In this document: positions 8,835-15,773 of the stretch, piece by piece
Position numbering within the stretch: position 1 is the first letter of the stretch
Layout of the letters: each line of letters opens with the position of its first letter
NCBI GenBank assembly: GCA_964452045.1
Contig: CAYVKM010000046.1
Coordinates: 1-28,173 of the forward strand
Reading direction: 5' to 3'
DNA length: 28,173 nt
DNA from: CAYVKM01 sp964452045
GTDB lineage: Bacteria; Calditrichota; Calditrichia; RBG-13-44-9
Notes under the pieces: generated by a model
Told to the model about the DNA's origin: nothing
The model's database searches: none
What the model saw: the letters and a program-made list of their open reading frames with translations, nothing else
Program-made: the position numbers and the translations under genes

Positions 8835-9031
8835 TTAAATCAACCTCCGTGTCATACTAATATTATTGTCGGATTAAATTGAAATAGTTTAACGAAGATT
8901 TTGGATTATTTTTTGACCCTACCCCCTATGGAAGTGAGGACCTGGGTTTTCCGTTATTCAGGCGGAACAGTGAATAGTGAATTGAACAAGGAGTAAAAAG
9001 AGGTACCTGATTGAAGAAATAAATCTTCTGA

Positions 9032-9889
9032 TTAATTAGGAGGTGTTTTTAATGCGACTTCATATTTTGGATATTCGGAAGCATAACGCCCCTCCGGATA
9101 TGCGCTTTTCAGCTCGGTAAAAAAGTTCGTCAATTCCTTTTTATCTTTAAGATTCAGATAGGCTTCACATAGAAAATAACCCAGCGTTTCTTTGTCAAAA
9201 AAGGTATCATCCAATCGCATTATTTTTTCAGAGGTATCTATCAGCGCTTCGTATTCCTTATGCTGGTAATGAAGATGAGCCAGTCCAAAATAGCCGCTTG
9301 CCAGAGTCTTATAATCTTTTCCTCTTTGGATTACAAAATTAAAATGCTTCTGGGCCAGAGGGAAATTTTTTTCAAAGTAAGCGGCAAAACCCAGATAATA
9401 AGCCAATGCCGTTTTATAATCCATTTCGGAATCTTCGAAGAGTTGGTTGGCTTCCTTAAGATATTCCTGGGCCTTAACGATTTGTCCGGAGGTGAAATAT
9501 ATTTTACCCAGTTCAAAAATGGCATAGCGCTTGGCAGACCGGGATACATCAATGTTCAAAGCAGATCCCAGATTTTTTATTGCCAAGTCGTTTTTCCCCA
9601 GCATTTCGTAAGAAAATCCGATGATCCGGTAACAATCGAATGCTTGCTGTTGATTGATATTTTTTCCGTCAATGGCCTTTTCCATTCGATCGATGGCATT
9701 TTCGTATTCCTGGTTGTTATAGAAAGCCCAGCCCAGCTCTATCAGAATCACCGAGAGGTTTTCCGGATCATCTTTTAACACTGTTTCTAAATCTTTATAG
9801 ATTTCAATTGCTTTCGGATAGTTGCCCTTCAGATATAAATCTCTGGCGGTTTTAAGTTGCTTTAAAATTTTCTGTTCCGATTCACTCAT
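9032..9889 (-). CDS. TPR repeat protein
   Basis: This 285-residue protein is made almost entirely of helical tetratricopeptide repeats from residue 10 to about 260 (LYLKGNYPKAIEIYKDL, AFYNNQEYENAIDRMEKAI, SYEMLGKNDLAIKNLGSAL and others). There is no signal peptide or membrane helix, so it is probably a cytoplasmic scaffold. Its partner is unknown. It lies upstream of the HD-GYP regulator on the same strand with a 197-base gap, so the two may share a transcript, although the gap is long enough for a separate promoter. ATG 9889 is preceded by AAGG at a normal distance. The gap at 9890-10026 is shared with the divergent acyl-CoA dehydrogenase. Confidence 0.85.
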   Translation of the reverse strand: MSESEQKILKQLKTARDLYLKGNYPKAIEIYKDLETVLKDDPENLSVILIELGWAFYNNQEYENAIDRMEKAIDGKNINQQQAFDCYRIIGFSYEMLGKNDLAIKNLGSALNIDVSRSAKRYAIFELGKIYFTSGQIVKAQEYLKEANQLFEDSEMDYKTALAYYLGFAAYFEKNFPLAQKHFNFVIQRGKDYKTLASGYFGLAHLHYQHKEYEALIDTSEKIMRLDDTFFDKETLGYFLCEAYLNLKDKKELTNFFTELKSAYPEGRYASEYPKYEVALKTPPN

Positions 9890-10026
9890 AAGCTACCTTA
9901 AAAGGATAATTCTCCCATGGGTATGATGGAATTTTTAAAACTGCTTTTTTAAATTTAGATATTATTTTAAACTATATCAATGCAATTATCCTTTATGATT
10001 CAAATAAATGAACAAGGAGATACCTC

Positions 10027-11184
10027 ATGGAATCCGTTATCAGACCTTTAACTCATTTTACTGAAGAAGAAAAGATGTTCAAGGATATGGTTTATGAATT
10101 TGCTGAAGAGCAAATAAAACCCTATTCACCAGAAATGGATAAGGCCGGGGCATTCAAACCGGAGCTTATCCGGCAATTTTTTGAATTGGGCTTAATGGGC
10201 ATAGAAATTCCGGAAGAGTTTGGTGGTGCAGGGGGTAACTTCTTCATGTCTATCCTGGCGATTGAATCCCTCTCCATGGTCGATGCCTCCGCTGCTATTT
10301 ATGTTGATGTGCAAAATACCCTGGTGAACAACGCGGTGCAGCGATGGGGAAGTGACGAACTGAAGAAAAAATATCTTCCCATGCTGGTAAGTGAGAAATT
10401 GGGAGCGTATGCACTATCTGAAGCCGGTTCTGGCAGTGACGCCTTTGCCCTTAAAGCGCGGGCTGAAGCAAAAGGTGACCATTTTGTACTTAACGGTCAA
10501 AAATTGTGGATCACCAATGCGGGAGAGGCGGATCTGTTCATCATCTTTGCCAATGCCGATCCTTCTGCCGGTTATAAGGGAATCACCGCCTTTATCGTCG
10601 AACGGAATTTTGAAGGTTTCTCGGTTTCCAAAAAAGAGGATAAACTGGGTATCCGGGCCAGCAGTACCTGCGAACTGGTCATGAATAACTGCATAGTTCC
10701 CAGAGAGAATATCCTGGGGGAATTAGGCAAAGGATACAAGGTAGCTATCGAGACCTTGAATGAAGGCAGGATTGGCATTGGAGCACAGATGATTGGGATT
10801 TCGGAGGCTGCCCTTCGATACGGAATGGGGTATTCAAAGGAAAGAGAGCAGTTTGGCAAGACAATCTCGGAATTTCAGGCCATCCAGTTTCAACTGGCTG
10901 ATGTGGCTACCGATCTGGAAGCGGCCCGAATGCTGGTTTACAATGCGGCACGTTTGAAAGATGCCGGTATGGACTTTCTGAAAGAGGCAGCCATGGCCAA
11001 ACTATTTTCTTCCCGGATCGCTGAACAGATTACTTCCAGAGTTTTGGAAATTTATGGCGGGTATGGTTATACCAAAGAGTATCCGGTGGAAAAACTATAC
11101 CGGGATGCCAAGATCGGGCAAATTTATGAAGGGACTTCCAACATGCAGTTACAGACCATTGCCAAATATATTTTAAAGAACTAA
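10027..11184 (+). CDS. Acyl-CoA dehydrogenase, short-chain/butyryl-CoA type
   Basis: This 385-residue FAD enzyme oxidises an acyl-CoA to the trans-2-enoyl-CoA in fatty acid or amino acid breakdown. Visible signatures are the first family motif (ALSEAGSGSDAF, about 132-143) and the C-terminal motif (QIYEGTSNMQ), which contains the expected catalytic base Glu368. That position is the one known for short-chain acyl-CoA dehydrogenases, and the length is normal. A flavin/CoA-contact region (REQFGKTISEFQAIQFQLA) is also present. The start ATG 10027 follows AAGGAG by 8 bases. No electron-transfer flavoprotein, thiolase or hydratase gene is nearby, so the gene stands alone, and chain-length preference is inferred only from similarity. 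Confidence 0.93.
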   Translation: MESVIRPLTHFTEEEKMFKDMVYEFAEEQIKPYSPEMDKAGAFKPELIRQFFELGLMGIEIPEEFGGAGGNFFMSILAIESLSMVDASAAIYVDVQNTLVNNAVQRWGSDELKKKYLPMLVSEKLGAYALSEAGSGSDAFALKARAEAKGDHFVLNGQKLWITNAGEADLFIIFANADPSAGYKGITAFIVERNFEGFSVSKKEDKLGIRASSTCELVMNNCIVPRENILGELGKGYKVAIETLNEGRIGIGAQMIGISEAALRYGMGYSKEREQFGKTISEFQAIQFQLADVATDLEAARMLVYNAARLKDAGMDFLKEAAMAKLFSSRIAEQITSRVLEIYGGYGYTKEYPVEKLYRDAKIGQIYEGTSNMQLQTIAKYILKN

Positions 11185-11268
11185 AAGGTCTTTTCGATTT
11201 AAAATCATCCAGGGATTTTTATAGATCGGTTTCATTCATCCATTTTAGAATTAGATAAAAACATTAAT

Positions 11269-12687
11269 ATGAAGATCATCATACTCCTGATATCGTTCTT
11301 CACAATAAATCTCTCCGCCCAAGTGGATTATCACAAATATTTTACTGATGCATGCCTGCGAATCCACTATTATCACTACGGAAACAGTAATGAGGAAGAG
11401 GCAGTACCAGGAGAATTGTATCAGGATTCGCTTTGGGCCGGGAGCAGGGTGAACCTGATCGATACCCTTAATCTTGGTGCTTATCTGGTAAAGGTAACCG
11501 ATTTATCTTCCAATTTGCTTATCTATTCCTATGGTTTCAGCACACTTTTTAACGAGTGGCAGACAACCGATGAAGCCATTTCCGGAAATTCGAAGGTGAT
11601 TGAAGAAGTAGTACGCGTTCCCTTTCCCAAAAACCAGATTCTGGTGGAATTTTTAAAACGGGATGAACAGAACCATTTCACCCGGTCGATTGGCAACTGG
11701 GTGATCGATCCAAATTCCGGGCAGGTTCGAAAAGAAAACAGAGCCACAGGTCTCCGGGTGTTCGATATTCTGTCAAATGGTCCGTCTGCCCAAAAGGTGG
11801 ATCTGGCATTTATCGCTGAGGGTTACAATCAATTCGAAATGGAAAATTTTAAAACCGATGTTAATCGCTTTACCGATCTTTTATTCCAGACCGAACCCTT
11901 TAAAACTGAAATGGGAAATTTCAATATTCGAGCCGTCTTTAAACCGTCAGTGGATTCGGGTGTGGATGACCCGGCCAGAAATCAATATAAGAATACAGTT
12001 TTAAATGCCAGTTTCAGCACCTTTGGCTCGCAACGGTACCTGATGACTTTCGATCAGTTAGCGGTTACCGATATTGCCTCTGCTGTCCCGTACGATGCCC
12101 TGTATATTCTGGTGAATTCCAATTTTTACGGGGGTGGGGGAATCTATAATTTGTATGCCTGTATCACGGTGAATAATAAATGGTCCGACAATATATTTAT
12201 CCATGAATTTGGTCATAGTTTTGGTGGTTTGGGGGATGAATATTACACCAGCGATGTCGCTTATAACGATTTTTATCCCACCGATGTGGAGCCCTGGGAA
12301 CCGAATCTGACCGTGTTATTGAATCCAAACCGGGTGAAGTGGGAGAGATTTATTCTGGCTGGTACACCAGTTCCGACACCCTGGAACAAGGTAAAATATG
12401 ATCAGGAGAATAACAACTATGCGGAGAGATATAGAAAATTAAATACCGAGAATAGCTCAAATAAAAAAATGAATAACTTATCGGAGTCGCATCAGGAGTG
12501 GATCGACCATTTTTTTGACGGTCATCCCTATAAAAATAAAATTGGTGCCTTTGAGGGGGCGGGATATGCTTCCAGCGGGATCTACCGTCCCGCTCTGGAA
12601 TGTATCATGTTTTCCAACCGGAAGATCGCCTTCGATCCGGTCTGCATCGATGCCATCCGCAACCGGATTCTATTTTTGAGCAGATAG
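11269..12687 (+). CDS. Secreted M64-family (IgA peptidase-like) zinc metallopeptidase
   Basis: The 472-residue protein begins with a signal peptide (residues 1 to about 18, ending INLSAQ). The N-terminal beta-rich region to about 165 resembles the M64 N-terminal domain. The peptidase domain follows from about 170 (KVDLAFIAEGYN). The zinc site is HEFGHSFGGLGDEY: His312, Glu313, His316 and probably Asp323 as third ligand. M64 is the family of Clostridium ramosum IgA protease, but most members have unknown targets, so IgA cleavage should not be assumed. Unlike the propeller protein it has no T9SS sorting tail, so it may stay in the periplasm, or be surface-exposed by another route. It follows the dehydrogenase by 84 bases. 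Confidence 0.9.
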   Translation: MKIIILLISFFTINLSAQVDYHKYFTDACLRIHYYHYGNSNEEEAVPGELYQDSLWAGSRVNLIDTLNLGAYLVKVTDLSSNLLIYSYGFSTLFNEWQTTDEAISGNSKVIEEVVRVPFPKNQILVEFLKRDEQNHFTRSIGNWVIDPNSGQVRKENRATGLRVFDILSNGPSAQKVDLAFIAEGYNQFEMENFKTDVNRFTDLLFQTEPFKTEMGNFNIRAVFKPSVDSGVDDPARNQYKNTVLNASFSTFGSQRYLMTFDQLAVTDIASAVPYDALYILVNSNFYGGGGIYNLYACITVNNKWSDNIFIHEFGHSFGGLGDEYYTSDVAYNDFYPTDVEPWEPNLTVLLNPNRVKWERFILAGTPVPTPWNKVKYDQENNNYAERYRKLNTENSSNKKMNNLSESHQEWIDHFFDGHPYKNKIGAFEGAGYASSGIYRPALECIMFSNRKIAFDPVCIDAIRNRILFLSR

Positions 12688-12739
12688 TTATTTCCTTCCC
12701 TGAAATTATCTTCTGAATTTTCTTCCCAAGTTTATTCTG

Positions 12740-12764
12740 CTGTGAAAAAAAGCCACAGATTTTT
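12740..12764 (+). terminator. Weak candidate terminator after the M64 peptidase gene
   Basis: A 5-base stem CTGTG (12740-12744) / CACAG (12754-12758) with a 9-base loop is followed by ATTTTT. The position 50 bases after the M64 stop fits, but the stem is short. Confidence 0.35.
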
Positions 12765-12878
12765 CTGGGTATTCTCTATAAACCTTCTTTCTGAGTCGAA
12801 CATTCTTTATTTCTGTTCCCATCAGATTTTTCCCCTGAAATTCCCTACGAAACTAAAAATATTTTGATAAACATTTTA

Positions 12879-12912
12879 TTGAAGATGCCGATAAATAGGT
12901 TGTCTATCTTTG
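12879..12912 (+). promoter_or_regulatory. Candidate Bacteroidota-type promoter for the hybrid kinase
   Basis: TATCTTTG at 12905-12912 matches the TAnnTTTG -7 element described for Bacteroidota. A TTG at 12879-12881 lies 23 bases upstream, within the spacing described for the -33 element. Transcription would start close to 12918, giving a very short leader before GTG 12929. This is a single motif match and not tested. Confidence 0.35.
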
Positions 12913-12928
12913 AGGAAATTTCATCGAC

Positions 12929-15265
12929 GTGACCCTTTTCAACCTTAAAAATAAAAGTCTATATGACCGACTGGTGCTGACCATTAGTCTTTTATTTGTC
13001 TCTGCTTATTTTGCCTCGCTGATTATCTCCCAAAATATTTACATTCATTTCGTCAAAAAAGAATATCACGATCACATCCTGGCCCTGGCCCGGAATATTT
13101 CTTCGGTTTCCTATTATCCCATGATCAACGATAACGAAGTGGAGCTTTATAAAATCGGGAGCACTTTTTTAGAGGAAGAAGATTTTGACTTTATTGCCTT
13201 ACTAAACCGGAATAAACAGGTAGTGTTCAGCGATTCCAAAAAAACGGGTGAAATGGCGGCATTCACCAATGATCTAATCCGGGATCACCAACACGATTTT
13301 GGCACAAAACCGGTTATTCACCAGGAGAGCCCGGAACAAAAAGTGGTGATCTATCCGGTAAAAATGGAGGCCAAGGAAACGCCCTGGGGCTACATTTTAT
13401 TAGGTTTTAATGATGCCGGGATCAATTATTCCATGAAATCTGCTAAATATACTTCCCTGCTGATCAGTACCCTTCTTCTGTTCCTAGGGCTTGTCTTATT
13501 GCAGCGTTTTAGCCGGAGAATTACCAAACCCGTTCACGACATTATGGATGGCACCGAGCAGGTGATTAAGGGAAATTTCCATCATCAAATCCATGTGGAT
13601 GATGAGGGCGAACTTGGCCAGTTGGCCCGGAAATTCAATGAGATGGTTTTAAAGCTGAATTATTATTACAAACAAAAATCTCTGCTTAATAAAAAATTAC
13701 ATGAATATAATGAAAGACTGGAGGAGCGGATCCGCGAGAGAACCGCTCAGCTGAATAAAATTCAAAAGGAAGTAGTCTCGATATTTCACCAGATTCCGGT
13801 CGGATTATTGGTGGTGGATGTACAGGGTGGGATTCTCTGGTACAACAACGAACTGCTGAAAATCATCGAACTGGACGATGCTGATCTTATGGTAAATGAA
13901 AACATCTTTTCCCTGAAGCATTTCAAGGATATTGGTCTGTTTGAGGTTTTATCACAACAGTTTAATAAGGATGGAAAACAGGTGATCCAGCACCATCTGG
14001 ATATCAAAAAGGATCCAAATGCTCGGCTGGTGGAAATTGCCTCTCAACCCTTACTGAGTGATGGCGAAATAAAAGATGGCATGATCTACATTATCCGGGA
14101 TGTTACCCGGGAAGTGATACTGGAGAAGAAACTGATTCAGGATCAGAAATTGGAGAATATTGGCGAAATTGCCGGTGGCATTGCCCATGATTTTAATAAT
14201 ATCCTGGCGATTATCATGCCCAATGCCCAGCTGTTAAAATTGAAGGTACAGGACAATCAGGAATGGCTGAAGTATCTGGATACCATCGAGAGAGCCGCAG
14301 ATCAGGGCGCATCGTTAACCAAAAAGATTCTCTCTTTCTCCCGCGGAAGCAGTCGGGAGAACTTCGAAATTTTAAATATTAATGATGTAGTATCGGATTT
14401 TGCTAAAATGTTTCGCCGGGTGCTGGACCGGAAGATTGAGATTATCCAGGAACTGGATAAAAAACTGTGGAATGTGAAGGCAGAAAAGGGTCAGCTTGAA
14501 CAAATTCTAATGAATCTTTCAGTCAATGCCAGGGATGCCATGTACAAGGGTGGAAAGCTTATATTCAGAACGAAAAATATTACCATTCGCTCATCCGAAA
14601 AAATGGGGTATGATCCTAATCTCGAGCCTGGTAAATACGTCCGTTTATCCGTAGAAGATACTGGTTCCGGGATTCCCAATAAATATCTGGATAAAATATT
14701 TGATCCGTTCTTTTCCAGTAAGAAGGAGGGCAAAGGAACCGGTCTTGGACTGAGTGTGGTTTATGGAATTGTGAAAGGACATAAGGGAGTTATTGATGTA
14801 GAATCCCAACTGGGAAAGGGGAGCCAGTTCTTCATTTATTTTCCGATAAGTGAAGAGCGGGCAGAGACTGTTCCCATTCCGGTGGAAAAAGTGGAACCGG
14901 GTACAGGAACCTTACTGATTGTCGATGATGAGATGATGATTCAGGAAACCCTGACCGGCATGCTTCAAAGTTTAAACTACAAAGTTTTGTCTGCTGACAA
15001 TGGTAAAAAAGCTGTAGACTTGTTTAAGTCGCAAAAAGAAAAAATTGATGCCATTTTGATGGATATTCAAATGCCGGTAATGGATGGGGTTGAGGCGGCC
15101 AAGCATATTCTGGAGGTGGATCCGAAGGCTAAAATTATATTCACCAGCGGTTATGCGGAGCCTAAAAGTTATGACAATTTAAGAAAAATGGGCTATCGGT
15201 TATTTTTAAAAAAGCCTTATAAGATTGGAAATCTGGCCGATATTATACAACAGGCACTCAATTAA
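12929..15265 (+). CDS. Membrane-bound hybrid sensor histidine kinase with receiver domain
   Basis: The 778-residue protein has, in order: membrane helix (about 16-37), an extracytoplasmic sensor (about 38-172), a second helix (173-192), HAMP (193-246), a coiled coil (250-285), PAS (285-395), a dimerisation domain with His420 in GGIAHDFNNIL, and an ATPase domain with N box (Asn529/Asn533), DTGSGI (577-582) and GKGTGLGL (601-608). The C-terminal receiver has the Asp666/Asp667 pair, phospho-acceptor Asp712, Thr739 and Lys762. All phosphorelay residues appear intact. The signal is unknown; the sensor may be a small Cache/PAS-like fold. The start is GTG 12929, as no in-frame ATG exists before the first helix; the nearest purine-rich site (GAGG, 12912-12915) is rather distant. 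Confidence 0.93.
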   Translation: MTLFNLKNKSLYDRLVLTISLLFVSAYFASLIISQNIYIHFVKKEYHDHILALARNISSVSYYPMINDNEVELYKIGSTFLEEEDFDFIALLNRNKQVVFSDSKKTGEMAAFTNDLIRDHQHDFGTKPVIHQESPEQKVVIYPVKMEAKETPWGYILLGFNDAGINYSMKSAKYTSLLISTLLLFLGLVLLQRFSRRITKPVHDIMDGTEQVIKGNFHHQIHVDDEGELGQLARKFNEMVLKLNYYYKQKSLLNKKLHEYNERLEERIRERTAQLNKIQKEVVSIFHQIPVGLLVVDVQGGILWYNNELLKIIELDDADLMVNENIFSLKHFKDIGLFEVLSQQFNKDGKQVIQHHLDIKKDPNARLVEIASQPLLSDGEIKDGMIYIIRDVTREVILEKKLIQDQKLENIGEIAGGIAHDFNNILAIIMPNAQLLKLKVQDNQEWLKYLDTIERAADQGASLTKKILSFSRGSSRENFEILNINDVVSDFAKMFRRVLDRKIEIIQELDKKLWNVKAEKGQLEQILMNLSVNARDAMYKGGKLIFRTKNITIRSSEKMGYDPNLEPGKYVRLSVEDTGSGIPNKYLDKIFDPFFSSKKEGKGTGLGLSVVYGIVKGHKGVIDVESQLGKGSQFFIYFPISEERAETVPIPVEKVEPGTGTLLIVDDEMMIQETLTGMLQSLNYKVLSADNGKKAVDLFKSQKEKIDAILMDIQMPVMDGVEAAKHILEVDPKAKIIFTSGYAEPKSYDNLRKMGYRLFLKKPYKIGNLADIIQQALN

Positions 15266-15288
15266 CTAAAAATTTGATTTAAGATAAG

Positions 15289-15363
15289 AATGGGAATGTT
15301 GCGCCTCGTGCCCCACAGGGAAGTGGGGTTTATATTCAGGGAAGAAGCAGCAACATTCCCATT
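15289..15363. terminator. Large two-level palindrome, probable terminator of the hybrid kinase gene
   Basis: A perfect 14-base inverted repeat pairs 15289-15302 (AATGGGAATGTTGC) with 15350-15363 (GCAACATTCCCATT). It encloses 47 bases that contain a second hairpin, CCCCAC (15311-15316) / GTGGGG (15323-15328). TTTATTTTTT follows on the plus strand, so it can act as an intrinsic terminator for the kinase gene. The right arm touches the stop codon of the convergent HisI-like gene (15363-15365). The large loop and inner hairpin are unusual for a simple terminator, so a REP-like element is an alternative. Confidence 0.6.
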
Positions 15364-15746
15364 TATTTTTTGAAAAGTTCAATTTTAAAACATTGCTTAT
15401 CTATCAGTTTATCAACAGCAGATACCGTAATCAGCAGCGATCGGTGCCTCTTTCCCAGTTTAATTGATTCGATTCTAAATCCGGTTTCCGATTCTATCCC
15501 CAGTCTCTCAATCTGACCGGTTGAACGCCGGTAGGTAAAAACTTCACCTGACTTTATACTTAAATCCAGCGCTTCGGGATTCATAAAAATCAAATCAATT
15601 ACTTCCGTTTTGTTCTTTTCAATTTTCTGGATGATGGCGGGTATCAAACCCTTTGAATTGAAAACAATATTCTCACCATTGATTTGAACCACATCCCGGT
15701 CCGGCGGATGATCCTTTTTAGCCCTTTTCAGAAAATTGAACGCCAT
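15363..15746 (-). CDS. HisI-like (phosphoribosyl-AMP cyclohydrolase fold) protein lacking metal ligands
   Basis: In this 127-residue protein, residues 29-120 align by eye with HisI: SKGLIPAIIQ (31-40), then MNPEALDLSIKSGEV (55-69), then YRRSTGQIERLG and an ESETG turn, ending in KQCF (117-120). E. coli HisI has closely matching GL-PVIVQ, MNPEALDKTLESGKV and SSCF segments. The catalytic metal loop (DCDxD in HisI) is replaced by GKRHR (98-102), and the CHxG cysteine/histidine is missing; only Cys119, matching the last HisI cysteine, remains. Cyclohydrolase activity is therefore unlikely. It may be a pseudoenzyme, regulator or AMP/nucleotide-binding domain. It starts 28 bases after the M16 gene stop and probably shares its transcript. 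There is no clear ribosome binding site. Confidence 0.65.
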   Translation of the reverse strand: MAFNFLKRAKKDHPPDRDVVQINGENIVFNSKGLIPAIIQKIEKNKTEVIDLIFMNPEALDLSIKSGEVFTYRRSTGQIERLGIESETGFRIESIKLGKRHRSLLITVSAVDKLIDKQCFKIELFKK

Positions 15747-15773
15747 ATTTTTTTTGCAGTTAGGTGAAAATGA

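Noticed and set aside
8835..9031. Possible cyclic di-GMP riboswitch before the HD-GYP gene
   Set aside because: I looked for the conserved GEMM class segments in the leader and found none; only a GGAGG ribosome binding site is clear.
9260..9778. 172-codon open frame antisense to the TPR gene
   Set aside because: The minus-strand frame shows clear TPR repeats; this frame is low in complexity and lacks a start signal.
11201..11219. AAAATC/GATTTT hairpin after the acyl-CoA dehydrogenase gene
   Set aside because: Stem is only six A/T-rich pairs, so I do not call a terminator.
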